Both the position numbers and the translations under genes were made by a program. Shown one piece after another: positions 1 through 8,579 of a stretch of DNA of 64,000 nt. Source of the stretch: Oceanimonas pelagia (GTDB lineage Bacteria > Pseudomonadota > Gammaproteobacteria > Enterobacterales > Aeromonadaceae); contig NZ_CP118224.1 in NCBI RefSeq assembly GCF_030849025.1, positions 3,456,501-3,520,500 on the forward strand, read 5' to 3'. Within the stretch, counting starts at the first letter, position 1; every line of letters starts with the position of its first letter. The notes below the pieces were generated by a model that was not told the origin of the DNA, did no database searches, and worked only from the letters and a program-made list of their open reading frames with translations.

Positions 1-231
1 AATCTGAAACGGCAGCCCGGCCACGCAGCACAGGCAACCGCCGGGAATTTCCTTGACCAGGGCGCCCTGATCGGTCAGCAGGGCGCCGTCTATGCCCACC
101 TCGCCAAACTCGTTGACCAGAATGGCCCAGCGTTCATGCTCGGGCTTGTGGGCCAGCAGATGACGCAACAGGGTGGTTTTGCCGGTGCCGAGAAAGCCCA
201 TGACAAGGTGAGTGGGAATGGCGGTGTGCAT
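1..231 (-). CDS. CobW/YjiA-type G3E GTPase, partial (3' end off window)
   Basis: Only the N-terminal 77 residues are inside the window; the gene reads leftward and runs off base 1. The start of the protein carries the P-loop GFLGTGKTT followed by the family's GGCLCC metal-binding motif around residues 64-69. Both are hallmarks of G3E GTPases, which act as metallochaperones or metal-insertion factors. Which metal or client it serves cannot be told from this fragment. The ATG at 231 is the first in frame. Confidence 0.85.
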   Translation of the reverse strand, partial: MHTAIPTHLVMGFLGTGKTTLLRHLLAHKPEHERWAILVNEFGEVGIDGALLTDQGALVKEIPGGCLCCVAGLPFQI

Positions 232-299
232 AACGAAGACGGAATGGCTGGATTTGTTACTTTATAACACTTTTTTCCGGGCTTGAGTATGGCCATAAA

Positions 300-321
300 A
301 AAGAGCCCGGGCGGGCTCTTT
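300..321 (-). terminator. rho-independent terminator, leftward
   Basis: A perfect 10-bp stem (AAAGAGCCCG / CGGGCTCTTT) with a 2-base loop is preceded on the plus strand by an A-run, giving a U-tract on the leftward transcript. It lies downstream of the reductase gene ending at 477 and should end its mRNA. Confidence 0.75.
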
Positions 322-339
322 GGGCATTGAATTACCGCC

Positions 340-359
340 ATGCCCGTGTAGACGGGCAT
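340..359. other. perfect 8-bp hairpin in intergenic region
   Basis: ATGCCCGT and ACGGGCAT are separated by four bases, just upstream of the 300-321 terminator on the leftward transcript. There is no U-tract of its own. It may be part of a double-hairpin transcript end. The rest of 232-476 shows nothing else recognisable. Confidence 0.4.
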
Positions 360-476
360 CCAGGGCATGGTGCACTTGTCTGAAAACTTGATTTTGCCTG
401 AAGATACGCATGGACACCCGCCCTCGCGGGAGTGACGTGGTGATATGCGGGAGTGAGCATCAGGCTTTATCCATCA

Positions 477-1451
477 TCAGGGCTGAACCACCACCCGGCC
501 CACTGGCTTGCCGGCCACCATGTCGTGGGCGGCGTCGATCACCTGCTCCAGGGTCAGCTCTTTGACTTCGTTTTCGTAATTGACCGGCAGGCTTTCATGT
601 ACCCGCTGCCAGGCTGCGATGCGCTTTTCCTTCGGAATATGCACCGAGTTGATGCCGAGCAACTGCACGCCGCGCAAAATAAAGGGCATCACGGTGGTGT
701 GGAGGGCCACGCCGCCGGTCAGGCCGCAGGCGGCCACGGCGCCGTACATGCGGGTCTGGCTGAGAATGCGCGCCAAAGTACGACCACCCACGGCGTCGAT
801 GGCGCCGGCCCAGTGTTGAGACTCCAGCGCCGCCGGCTCCTGATCGAGCTGAATGCGGTCGATGATGGTGTGGGCGCCCAGGCGTTTCAGCCAGTCGCCA
901 TGCTCGGGGCGTCCGGTGGAGGCATGCACCTCGTAACCGGCTTTGGCCAGCAGCCGCACCGCAATGGAGCCCACGCCACCGGTGGCGCCGGTCACCAGCA
1001 CCGGGCCCTGACCCGGTTTCACGCCGGCCTGCTCCAGCGCCATGACGCCCAGCATGGCGGTAAAGCCGGCGGTGCCAATGGCCATGGCGCGCTTGGCGCT
1101 CATGCCCGCGGGCAGGGGAATGAGCCAGTCGGCCTTGACGCTGGCCTTTTCCGCCAGCCCGCCCCAGGTCTGCTCGCCCACGCCCCAGCCGGTGAGCAGC
1201 ACTTCGTCACCAATGCGGTAGGCGGGGTTGTCCGACGACAGCACGGTGCCGGCAAAGTCGATGCCCGGCACCATGGGCCAGTTGCGCACGATTTTGCCCT
1301 TGCCGGTAATGGCCAGGGCGTCCTTGTAGTTGAGGGTGGAGTAATCCACTTTGACCAGCACATCGCCGGTGGTGAGCTGGTGCTCATTCAGGCGCTGCAG
1401 GCTGGCGTGAGTCTGTTTGCCGGATTCTTCCAGTAAGATGCCCTTGAACAT
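477..1451 (-). CDS. acuI: YhdH/AcuI family NADPH-dependent acrylyl-CoA reductase-like oxidoreductase
   Basis: This 324-residue protein belongs to the zinc-independent medium-chain dehydrogenase group. It has an N-terminal GroES-like domain (about residues 1-125, with STLNYKDALA and PGIDFAG) and a Rossmann domain with the NADP-binding stretch VTGATGGVGS near residue 155. Characterised YhdH/AcuI proteins reduce acryloyl-CoA to propionyl-CoA, a step that detoxifies acrylate in DMSP-using marine bacteria; that assignment here is by family only. The start ATG has a strong GAGGAGA ribosome site. No DMSP genes lie nearby, so acrylate as the true substrate is unproven. Confidence 0.85.
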   Translation of the reverse strand: MFKGILLEESGKQTHASLQRLNEHQLTTGDVLVKVDYSTLNYKDALAITGKGKIVRNWPMVPGIDFAGTVLSSDNPAYRIGDEVLLTGWGVGEQTWGGLAEKASVKADWLIPLPAGMSAKRAMAIGTAGFTAMLGVMALEQAGVKPGQGPVLVTGATGGVGSIAVRLLAKAGYEVHASTGRPEHGDWLKRLGAHTIIDRIQLDQEPAALESQHWAGAIDAVGGRTLARILSQTRMYGAVAACGLTGGVALHTTVMPFILRGVQLLGINSVHIPKEKRIAAWQRVHESLPVNYENEVKELTLEQVIDAAHDMVAGKPVGRVVVQP

Positions 1452-1553
1452 GATGCTCTCCTCGCACGTTTTTTATGCTGTTCAGTGTAAGGAGCCTGTT
1501 GCCAAAAGCCATGCCCGGCGGGACGACAAATGCCGATTTTGTGACCGCGCGCC

Positions 1554-2420
1554 CTACTCGCCCGGCGCCGGTTGCGAAACCTTGATCCAGGCCTCGTTCA
1601 GCCACAGCGAGGCCAGAATAATGCCCCCGCCCAGGGCCAGCCGGGGCAGATCGGCGTCCCGGTTCCAGATCAGCAGGTTTACCAGCAGGCCGGCGGGCAC
1701 CAGGGCGTTGTTCATGATCGCCAGGGCGCCGGCGTTCACCCGGGTGGCGCCCTTGTTCCACAGAAAGTAGCCCAGCCCGGAAGCGCCCAGCCCCAGCCAC
1801 AGCAATATGCCCCATTGCAGCGACGTGGCGGGATACCGGTCGCTACCCAGCACCAGCCAGGCCGGCGTCACCACCAGCAGCGCCCCCAGGTAGAAATAGC
1901 CAAAGCGGTGGTGCTGGGGCTCGACCGACGGGTAGCGTTCCAGCAGCACCTTGTAGCCCACCTGGCCGAGGGCAAAGCAGAGGTTGGCGCCCTGTACCAC
2001 CACAAAGCCGAGCAGGTAGTCGTTGGTCAGGCCGTCAAGGCGAATGACCAGCGCCCCCAGTACCGCCAGCACGGCGGTAAACAGGTAGCCGGGGCGAAAG
2101 CGCCGGTGCAGCAGGTCGTACACCAGGGTGACATACACCGGCGTCAGTACGGTGAAGATCAGTACTTCCGGCACCGTCAGCAGCAAAAACGACTGGTAGT
2201 AGAACAAATACATGATGCCCAGTTGCAGCGCGCCGCACAGCATCAGACCGGCGGCCAGCCGGGGCGGCTGGCGCCAGCGCAGAAACGGCGCAAACAGCAG
2301 GGCGGCGAGGGCAACGCGGGTCAGTACCGAGAAGTAGCTGTCCACGGCGCCGGCCAGATATACGCCGATCAGGCTGAAGGAAAAGGCCCACAACAGGGTG
2401 ACAAAAACCAGATAAGACAT
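1554..2420 (-). CDS. EamA/DMT family drug-metabolite transporter
   Basis: This is a 288-residue, very hydrophobic protein with about ten membrane segments arranged as two EamA repeats (roughly residues 5-130 and 145-280). This is the usual size for the drug/metabolite transporter superfamily, which exports or imports small metabolites across the inner membrane. The ATG at 2420 (MSYLVFVTLLWAFSFS) was chosen because the frame upstream of it is low-complexity and crosses a terminator-like hairpin. The substrate cannot be predicted. The long leader region upstream (2421-2886) may regulate it. Confidence 0.8.
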   Translation of the reverse strand: MSYLVFVTLLWAFSFSLIGVYLAGAVDSYFSVLTRVALAALLFAPFLRWRQPPRLAAGLMLCGALQLGIMYLFYYQSFLLLTVPEVLIFTVLTPVYVTLVYDLLHRRFRPGYLFTAVLAVLGALVIRLDGLTNDYLLGFVVVQGANLCFALGQVGYKVLLERYPSVEPQHHRFGYFYLGALLVVTPAWLVLGSDRYPATSLQWGILLWLGLGASGLGYFLWNKGATRVNAGALAIMNNALVPAGLLVNLLIWNRDADLPRLALGGGIILASLWLNEAWIKVSQPAPGE

Positions 2421-2886
2421 GGGTGAAGGATAACCAGTGGTAAACGCGAGGGCGCCATGATGGCGTAAACACCGGGGACGATCCAGCGAGGACCGGCAAA
2501 AAGCGGCCATAAAAAAAGCCGGCGCAATGCGCCGGCCCGGGACCAATAGCAGGTTTGTCATAAAGGAGAGAATGACGTCCCCAAACAAAAGTGGTTCAAC
2601 ACCACACGCAGAACTTGCAGGGCTCGTGTATCAACACTCAGCCCGAAGAGGTTGTCAGCGTGGTAAACAGGATTGCCCGATCATGAACCGTTCGTTTTTC
2701 GTGCCGCTTGCGCGACCCGAGACAGGCAGTACCCCCCATGATGCCACCATGCCCAAACCGTGTTCTATCGAACCGTCATCAAGACGCTTAATCACCACGC
2801 CGACGTTAAACTCGATGGCCGGCATTCTATGGCCGGCGCGCTTATGGTAAAAATGAATTGTCGTCATAAAGGTATGGTGAATATCG
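2421..2886. other. 466-bp intergenic region between divergent transporter and LysR genes
   Basis: No convincing gene. It contains a strong leftward terminator at 2511-2536 placed upstream of the EamA gene rather than after any gene, plus two direct copies of ATGGCCGGC near 2815-2836. Small reading frames exist on both strands (for example plus-strand ATG 2572 after AAGGAG) but lack coding character. It could be an attenuated leader for the transporter or a small RNA gene. Confidence 0.5.
2511..2536 (-). terminator. strong leftward terminator upstream of EamA gene
   Basis: The stem GCCGGCGC / GCGCCGGC has a 3-base loop, and seven A residues sit at 2511-2517, which become a U-tract on the leftward transcript. 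Since no leftward gene ends here, it may be a leader attenuator for the gene starting at 2420 or the end of a small RNA. Confidence 0.65.
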
Positions 2887-3816
2887 ATGGATAACCTGTT
2901 CCAGCGTCTGGATCTGAACCTGCTGCGGGTGTTCGATGTGCTGATGCAAAGCCGCAACGTCACCCGGGCGGCGGAGCGGCTCAACCTGTCCCAGTCCACG
3001 GTCAGCCATGCCCTGGGGCGGCTGCGTCAGGCCCTGGACGATCCGCTGTTCGTGATGACCCGCAAGGAAATGCGGCCTACCCACCGCGCCCAGGCTCTCG
3101 CCACTCCGGTGCGCCAGGCCCTGGCCCTGCTGGAGCAGGGGGTGCGCCAGTCGGCGGGCTTTGAGCCACAGCGCTCCCGGCGCACCTTTCGGCTGGCGGT
3201 GCCCTCGTCCATTGAGCATGGCGTGGTGCCGCAACTGGTGGAGCTGCTGCACCGCAAGGCGCCGGGCTGCCGGCTGGCGGTGAGCGAGCTGGTCAACACC
3301 GATTATGAAGACCTGCTGGCCCGGGCCGAACTGGATCTGGTGGTGAGTTTTGCCGGGGCCGATCATCTGTCGCCGCGGCTGCTCACCGACACCTGGTTTA
3401 AAAACCCCATGGTGTGCCTGTCGGCAAAGGACAGCGGTCTGCCCGGGGTGCTTGAGCCGGCGCAGCTGGTGAGCTGGAGCCATGTGTCTACCTCCAACTG
3501 GGGCCATAACCAGACCCTGGTGGAAGGCTGGCTCAGCGACAAGGGACTGGCGCGGCACATCGGCGTGTGGGTGCCCAGCTTTGAGGCCCTGCCCCGGCTG
3601 CTGGCCACCGGGCGTTATCTGGCGGTGGTACCGGAGCTGATCGGGCGGGATCTGTGTTACTACTATCCGTTGCAGGCGCACCGCCTGAGCGAGCCCCTGC
3701 ACAGCACCTATGTGCTGGCCCAGCACCCGCTCACCGAGTTCGACCCGGCACTGGTGTGGTTTCGTCGGCTGTTGGGGGAAACGGGCGGCCAGCCGCCGCC
3801 CGGGGAGGCGAATTAA
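2887..3816 (+). CDS. LysR family transcriptional regulator
   Basis: A 309-residue LysR-type protein. Residues 8-67 form the winged helix-turn-helix (LNLLRVFDVLMQSRNVTRAA ... LSQSTVSHALGRLR), followed by a linker helix and a periplasmic-binding-like effector domain from about residue 95. It divergently faces the EamA transporter across 466 bp, and LysR proteins often control the divergent neighbour; this is inference. Its stop overlaps the stop of the convergent universal stress protein gene by four bases. Confidence 0.85.
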   Translation: MDNLFQRLDLNLLRVFDVLMQSRNVTRAAERLNLSQSTVSHALGRLRQALDDPLFVMTRKEMRPTHRAQALATPVRQALALLEQGVRQSAGFEPQRSRRTFRLAVPSSIEHGVVPQLVELLHRKAPGCRLAVSELVNTDYEDLLARAELDLVVSFAGADHLSPRLLTDTWFKNPMVCLSAKDSGLPGVLEPAQLVSWSHVSTSNWGHNQTLVEGWLSDKGLARHIGVWVPSFEALPRLLATGRYLAVVPELIGRDLCYYYPLQAHRLSEPLHSTYVLAQHPLTEFDPALVWFRRLLGETGGQPPPGEAN

Positions 3817-4253
3817 CTCTTGGGCAGGGGGACCACCAGCAGGTCGCAGGGCACGGTATTCATCAGCTGGCGGGCGGAGGAGGTGAGCAGGCTCCAGAAG
3901 CTTTGCTCGTGACCGCAGATCAGCAGGTCAACTCCGTGCTGCTCGACCGCTTCGTTCACTTTCAGCGTGAGATCGCCGCAGATCACCAGTTTTTTCTCGA
4001 TGGGATAGTCCACCCCGGCCAGGTAGTCTTCCAGCCGCTGCTTGGCGTCGGCCACCACCTGATCCTGAATATTGTCGATGTCGATGTCGATCATTTCGGT
4101 GTAGAGGTCCTTGAGGTCGACGTCGACATGGATCACCGACAGCTTGGCGTTGTTGGCCCGGGCCCGGTCCACCGCTTTGGCGATCACCTTGCGGTTTTTC
4201 TCGGTCATGTCGACCGCGGCAAGGATGTGTTTGTACTGGTACGGCTCGGTCAT
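3813..4253 (-). CDS. universal stress protein, UspA family
   Basis: A 146-residue single-domain Usp protein starting YKHILAAVDMTEKNRKVIAKA and ending with the nucleotide-site region LICGHEQSFWSLLTSSARQL. The glycine-rich G-x2-G-x9-G(S/T) ATP-binding signature is not present in full, which resembles the non-ATP-binding UspA branch. It is cytoplasmic and probably induced by growth arrest or stress, as is usual for the family. The start has an AGGAGAG ribosome site. It converges on the LysR gene. Confidence 0.85.
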   Translation of the reverse strand: MTEPYQYKHILAAVDMTEKNRKVIAKAVDRARANNAKLSVIHVDVDLKDLYTEMIDIDIDNIQDQVVADAKQRLEDYLAGVDYPIEKKLVICGDLTLKVNEAVEQHGVDLLICGHEQSFWSLLTSSARQLMNTVPCDLLVVPLPKS

Positions 4254-4395
4254 GGAAGCTCTCCTTTTTTATGAACCCTATCAATCCGTTAGTTAACAAA
4301 CCGTGAGCTGAACGAAAGTTTTGCAACTTCGCCAGCATAGGCCAGAGGACCGGATTGGTACAAGTATCATAAAGTCTATATCGATTTCCGCTGGC

Positions 4396-5172
4396 TCAGG
4401 GACGGTGCCGGCCGAGCACGGTTCTGAGCGAGTGAATTTCTTCCCTGAGCGAAGCCACTTCCGCCCGCAGCGCCCCCAGTTGCTGCTGTACTTCCTTTTC
4501 TTCGCTTTCCACCGCTTCCTGCTGCTCTTCGGTTCTGGGGCTGAGCACCGCCGAGGCCACCAGGCCGGAGATGCCGGCAAACAGGCTGACACCGGCAAAG
4601 ATCACCACCGACGAAATAATGCGCCCGGCGGTGGTCACCGGATAGTAATCACCGTAGCCCACGGTGGAAATGGTAACCAGGGCCCACCAGAGGGCGTCTT
4701 CGGCGGTTTCAATGTTGGAGTCGGGGTTGCCGGCTTCGGTCATCAGAATGGCGATGGCGCTGCCGCTGATCACCACCACCAGGATCAACAGCATGGTGGC
4801 CATCATGGTGCTGCCGCTGTTTCTCAGCAGATGGCGAATGACCTGGTTGGCCACCCGCAGCATGCGCAACACCCGCAGCACCTGAAAGATCCGGCCGTAG
4901 CGCAGCACGTCGATGGCCGGAATGGAGGCGATAAAGTCGATCCAGTGCACCTTGAGAAAACGTTTCTTGTCGTGGGCGCGGATCAGGCCGTAGAAAAAGT
5001 GGCTGAGCAAAATCACGCAGATGCCGGTGTCCAGGTAAAGCAGCAACTCCTTTTCGGCGGCGTTAAAGGGGCCGAACTGATGCAGCACTATGGCCACCAG
5101 GGAGACGATGGACAGCACCATCATCAGCAGCTCAAAGGCGGTGGGGGGAATGAAGCGTACCTGGTTTTGCAT
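4396..5172 (-). CDS. voltage-gated potassium channel, 6-TM with coiled-coil tail
   Basis: A 258-residue inner-membrane ion channel. The S4-like segment is near residues 90-120 (RYGRIFQVLRVLRMLRVANQ) with arginines every third position. The potassium selectivity filter TVGYGD follows a pore helix (ALWWALVTIS) near residue 175. After the last membrane helix a charged tail of about 50 residues (EEQQEAVESEEKEVQQQ...) reads as a heptad coiled coil that could tetramerise the channel. There is no RCK/TrkA domain. The gene starts after AGGAGA and is separated by only 21 bp from the upstream methyltransferase gene, so the two are probably cotranscribed. Confidence 0.88.
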   Translation of the reverse strand: MQNQVRFIPPTAFELLMMVLSIVSLVAIVLHQFGPFNAAEKELLLYLDTGICVILLSHFFYGLIRAHDKKRFLKVHWIDFIASIPAIDVLRYGRIFQVLRVLRMLRVANQVIRHLLRNSGSTMMATMLLILVVVISGSAIAILMTEAGNPDSNIETAEDALWWALVTISTVGYGDYYPVTTAGRIISSVVIFAGVSLFAGISGLVASAVLSPRTEEQQEAVESEEKEVQQQLGALRAEVASLREEIHSLRTVLGRHRP

Positions 5173-5193
5173 TGCAGTCTCCTGTCCTTGGTG

Positions 5194-6369
5194 TCAGGGG
5201 CGACGATGCGCCTGAATAAGATAGCGGCGGGGGGTGTTGGCCTGTTCGGTAAAGGTGCCGAGGATCACCCGGTAGCCCCGCTCTTCCAGAAACAGGGCCC
5301 GGTCCAGCAACAGCCACAGCTCCAGCGGCTGGCGGTAGAGGTGGCGCACCAGCTCGATACGTTTGACCAGCAGCCGGCGGGACTCGGCGGCGGCGAGCCA
5401 GTGCTCGCTGTGAATGTGGGCGGGCATGGCCAGCCCCTTTTTCTCGCAGGCCCAGCGGGCAAAGGCTGTAAAGTCGCCGCTCAGCAACTGCTTGGGAAAG
5501 GCCGGCAGCGGCAGGTAGTGGTCACACCCGGTGAGCTCCCGTTGCAGCTCGTCAAAGGCCAGCCGCCAGGTCAGTTCGGTATGGCGCAGCCGGCGCACCC
5601 GTTCGCCGCCGGTCACCTGCTGTTGCAGCGGCAGGCGCAGATCGTGGCGGCTCAAGGTCAGTCCGGCCCGGCGGCCGGCCGCCGACAGCGGCGCATAGTG
5701 CTCGCCGTCGATCAGGTGGTAGCAGCAGGGCGACAGCGCCAGCGCCTGGGTGCCGGCGGCGGTGCCATGTTCGAGAAAGCGCAGGTGCAGCTCGCCGCAG
5801 GCGTGCAGGGCTACCGCCTGCTGCGCCGGTTCAAACAGCCGGGCGGCCTCGGGGGCCAGGGCGTCGCCGCAGTAAAAGCGGTGCTCCAGGCCTAGCCGGC
5901 CTGCGAGTGCCTCGCCCTGCCGGCACAGGTCGGCGTTCCACTCCAGGCTGGTGACCGCCTGCCCCTGCTCCAGGGCCAGCAGCCGGCCCAGATGGCCCTT
6001 GCCGGCGCACCATTCCAGAATGGAGTGTCGGGTGGTGATGTTGGCGGCAAAGTCCCGTATCTGCGCCCATTTGCGGCCGGGAATGCCGTTGCTCCAGCGG
6101 GGCGTGGCGTAATCACTGGCCCGCTTCAGCTCGGCCACCGGCCAGTGTTGCTCCGCCGTGATCTCGGGACGATAAGGGGCCAGCAGGCCAAGAGCCGCCT
6201 CGGGGTTGTTTTCCAGGGCGTCTAGCTCGGACTCGGAAAGGGCGTCAAGCACCGGCGCCAGCTCGGGCCAGGGCAGGGTGCGGCAGGCAAAGGGCAGCCG
6301 CTGCCAGTCGCCGCAATGGCGTGCCAGCAGGCCGCTCAGTCGTTCGAAGTGGGGGGCGAAGTCGCTCAT
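5194..6369 (-). CDS. SAM-dependent methyltransferase, class I
   Basis: A 391-residue protein with a class I methyltransferase core beginning at EWCAGKGHLGRLLALE (motif I, glycine-rich SAM loop). Next come an acidic residue after beta-2 (VTSLEWNADLC), VALHACGELHLRF and LSPCCYHLI. It resembles the family of large methyltransferase-domain proteins distantly related to RNA-modifying enzymes, but the substrate is not known. An open frame continues antisense through yhiN as far as 7734; the ATG at 6369 (MSDFAPHFERLSG) is the true start because the extension is only the shadow of yhiN. Likely in one transcript with the channel gene. Confidence 0.75.
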   Translation of the reverse strand: MSDFAPHFERLSGLLARHCGDWQRLPFACRTLPWPELAPVLDALSESELDALENNPEAALGLLAPYRPEITAEQHWPVAELKRASDYATPRWSNGIPGRKWAQIRDFAANITTRHSILEWCAGKGHLGRLLALEQGQAVTSLEWNADLCRQGEALAGRLGLEHRFYCGDALAPEAARLFEPAQQAVALHACGELHLRFLEHGTAAGTQALALSPCCYHLIDGEHYAPLSAAGRRAGLTLSRHDLRLPLQQQVTGGERVRRLRHTELTWRLAFDELQRELTGCDHYLPLPAFPKQLLSGDFTAFARWACEKKGLAMPAHIHSEHWLAAAESRRLLVKRIELVRHLYRQPLELWLLLDRALFLEERGYRVILGTFTEQANTPRRYLIQAHRRP

Positions 6370-6462
6370 GGCCGCAATTATACCCCCAGCCCCGCCGGCC
6401 AACATAGCGGGACGGCGGCGCGGCGGGTAAAATGCGCCTTTTGCCATGATTGAGGAAATGCC

Positions 6463-7635
6463 ATGCAGGCCTGGGATGTAATCGTGATCGGTGCCGGCGC
6501 CGCCGGCCTGATGTGTGCCGCCGAGGCCGGCAGGCGGGGCCGCCGGGTGCTGGTGCTGGATCACGGCAAGCGCATCGGCCGCAAGATCCTGATGTCGGGA
6601 GGCGGCCGCTGCAACTTCACCAATTACCACGTGGAGCCTGGCGCCTATCTGTGCGCCAACCCCCATTTTGTGAAATCGGCGCTGGCCCGCTACACCCAGT
6701 GGGACTTTATCGCCCTGGTCAACAAGCACGGCATCGCCTGGCACGAAAAGACCCTGGGGCAGCTGTTCTGCGATGACTCGGCGCAGGACATCGTCGATCT
6801 GCTGGTAAAAGAGTGCGATGACGCCGGCGTGACCATACGGCTCAGGGCCGAGATCCTGGAAGTGGACCGGCTGGGTGACGGCTTTCGCGTGGCCACGGCC
6901 GGCGAAGAAGACAGCTGCCAGTCGCTGGTGGTGGCCACCGGTGGCCTGTCCATGCCCAAGATCGGTGCCTCGCCCTTCGGTTACCGGCTGGCGGAGCAGT
7001 TTGGCCTCAAGGTGCTGCCCACGCGGGCCGGTCTGGTGCCCTTCACTCTGCAGCCGGAAGACAAGCAGACCCTCGAGCCCCTGGCCGGGGTCAGCCTGCC
7101 GGTGGTGGCCGAAAGCGAGGACGGCACCCGCTTCGCCGAAAACCTGCTGTTCACCCACAGAGGCGTGTCCGGGCCGGCGGTGCTGCAGATCTCGTCCTAC
7201 TGGCAGCCGGGCGAACGGGTGAAGTTTGAGCTGCTGCCGGCGGGCTGCCTGGCGCAAGGGGTGGCGGAAAGCCCCAATCAGGAGCTGAAAACCTGGCTGG
7301 CACGGTATCTGCCCAAGCGGCTGGTGGAGGCGCTGCTGGCCCGTGAGGAGCTCACCAGCAAGCCGCTCAAGCAGTACACCCCGAAGGAGCTGGCGGCCAT
7401 CGAGACGCTGCTGGCCGAGTGGTCGTTGCGCCCGGGCGGCACCGAGGGCTATCGCACCGCCGAAGTCACCCTGGGCGGCGTGGACACCGACGAGCTGTCC
7501 TCCAAAACCATGGAGGCGAAAAAGGTGCCCAACCTGTATTTCGTCGGCGAGGTAATGGACGTGACCGGCTGGCTGGGGGGCTACAACTTTCAGTGGGCCT
7601 GGAGCTCCGGCTGGGTCGCCGGCCAGGTGGTCTGA
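6463..7635 (+). CDS. yhiN: YhiN/HI0933 family flavoprotein (Tn7-like attachment gene)
   Basis: A 390-residue FAD-dependent oxidoreductase of the HI0933/BaiN family. The dinucleotide-binding motif VIGAGAAGLMCAAEAGRRG is at residues 8-26, followed by the family signature GRKILMSGGGRCNFTN, and the conserved C-terminal end GGYNFQWAWSSGW closes the FAD site. Its physiological role is poorly defined. The last five bases of the gene (TCTGA, including the TGA stop) form the left copy of the transposon's target duplication, so the coding sequence is intact. The gene's strongly conserved 3' end is a plausible TnsD recognition sequence. Confidence 0.9.
   Translation: MQAWDVIVIGAGAAGLMCAAEAGRRGRRVLVLDHGKRIGRKILMSGGGRCNFTNYHVEPGAYLCANPHFVKSALARYTQWDFIALVNKHGIAWHEKTLGQLFCDDSAQDIVDLLVKECDDAGVTIRLRAEILEVDRLGDGFRVATAGEEDSCQSLVVATGGLSMPKIGASPFGYRLAEQFGLKVLPTRAGLVPFTLQPEDKQTLEPLAGVSLPVVAESEDGTRFAENLLFTHRGVSGPAVLQISSYWQPGERVKFELLPAGCLAQGVAESPNQELKTWLARYLPKRLVEALLAREELTSKPLKQYTPKELAAIETLLAEWSLRPGGTEGYRTAEVTLGGVDTDELSSKTMEAKKVPNLYFVGEVMDVTGWLGGYNFQWAWSSGWVAGQVV
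7631..7635. repeat. target site duplication, left copy (TCTGA)
   Basis: TCTGA immediately precedes the element's terminal TGTG and recurs directly after its other end at 29220-29224. A 5-bp duplication is the size Tn7 makes. It overlaps the yhiN stop codon. Confidence 0.9.
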
Positions 7636-7714
7636 TGTGTACTGACAATAAAGTTTGTACACTAGACAAAAAGTTTGTACACAAGCGCAGTTTGTGACAA
7701 TAAAGTTTGTACAC
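7636..7714 (+). repeat. left (tnsA-proximal) transposon end with three TnsB-type sites
   Basis: The terminus TGTGTACT is followed by three direct sites: GACAATAAAGTTTGTACAC at 7644-7662, a one-base-shorter variant at 7665-7682, and an exact copy at 7696-7714. A partial half-site (CAGTTTGTG) lies between the second and third. This corresponds functionally to the tnsA-proximal end of Tn7. Confidence 0.92.
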
Positions 7715-7719
7715 TGTTC

Positions 7720-7757
7720 TATACTTAGCTCCAAGATGACATAACGGAGCTAAGCAC
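7720..7757 (+). promoter_or_regulatory. putative tnsA promoter -10 and hairpin enclosing the ribosome site
   Basis: TATACT at 7720-7725 could be the -10 element, lying just inside the third TnsB site. A perfect 9-bp inverted repeat, CTTAGCTCC (7724-7732) and GGAGCTAAG (7746-7754), contains the GGAG ribosome site of tnsA in its right arm. Folding would hide it, or the repeat could be an operator. Either would keep transposase levels low. No clear -35 hexamer was found. Confidence 0.5.
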
Positions 7758-8579
7758 TTGGCTGGCCGAAGAAAGCTACAGACCACGGAAGACTTTAAGC
7801 GCGCACTCAAAAACCGTTATGGTTTGGGTGAGAGAGATAGCTATAAGCCTTGGATAAGGGTGCAGGATGTTGCCTCACAAGGAAATAGTGCAAAAATTCA
7901 AGGGCTTAAAGCTAAGCGAGAGCACCATACCCTTTCTGAACACGAGAGTTGCTTCTTCTATTTAGCAGAGTTTTCTGACTCTGTTATTGATATTCGTGAA
8001 CAATTTCCTCTTTTACCTTTAGATTTATCAGTGAAAATCTCCAGCGTATTGGGTGTAAAGCATCCAATCGTCCCCGGCACGAAAACCCTCAATGTTATGA
8101 CCACAGATTTTTTGCTTACCTGTTCTGATGGTTTTAAAACGTGGTACGAAGCAATAAGCGTAAAGCCAGAAAATAAAATTAATGATAAACGTACTGCCGA
8201 AAAGCTTGATATAGAAAGAGTCTGGTGGGAGTTGCAAGGAGTGCCGTTTCATATCTTCACTATGACTGAAATGAATAAAATACAGTCAAGAAATGTTCAG
8301 TGGGCAACTTCGCCGACCAGACAAGGAAAGAAATTTGATGATGAGCTCCTTTTGGCAGCATTGGAGTTTGTCACAGAGGGCCTAGTATTTGTTGAGTCAC
8401 TGTGCAATGTTTTCGTTGAAAAGTTGAGCGTTGAGCATGATGACGCTTTGGTTTTATTGAAAACACTTGTCGCTAGAAAGTTAGTGTTAATAGAACTGAA
8501 TAACTCCATCACAGATACAGGGATATTGAACGTCACGGGTATCAATCAACGTGCAGGAGATAAGCTATATGCAGGTTGA
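7758..8579 (+). CDS. tnsA: TnsA endonuclease, Tn7-like transposase subunit
   Basis: A 273-residue protein, the same length as Tn7 TnsA. It makes the 5'-end cuts that, with TnsB, free the element completely (cut-and-paste). The restriction-enzyme-like active site is visible: E63 in the first helix (LSEHESCFF), D117 (VMTTDFLL) and K136 in EAISVK, close to the E63/D114/K132 set of Tn7. The C-terminal part is a helical region that would contact TnsC. Translation starts at a TTG with GGAG upstream. The coding sequence is AT-rich and overlaps the next gene by 11 bases. Confidence 0.95.
   Translation: MAGRRKLQTTEDFKRALKNRYGLGERDSYKPWIRVQDVASQGNSAKIQGLKAKREHHTLSEHESCFFYLAEFSDSVIDIREQFPLLPLDLSVKISSVLGVKHPIVPGTKTLNVMTTDFLLTCSDGFKTWYEAISVKPENKINDKRTAEKLDIERVWWELQGVPFHIFTMTEMNKIQSRNVQWATSPTRQGKKFDDELLLAALEFVTEGLVFVESLCNVFVEKLSVEHDDALVLLKTLVARKLVLIELNNSITDTGILNVTGINQRAGDKLYAG

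Noticed and set aside
2572-2850. Small plus-strand gene with AAGGAG upstream
   Set aside because: Composition is not coding-like and the peptide has no recognisable feature.
6370-7734. Large upstream extension of the leftward methyltransferase frame through yhiN and into the transposon end
   Set aside because: It is antisense to a well-conserved flavoprotein and crosses the element boundary; the conserved methyltransferase begins at the ATG at 6369.
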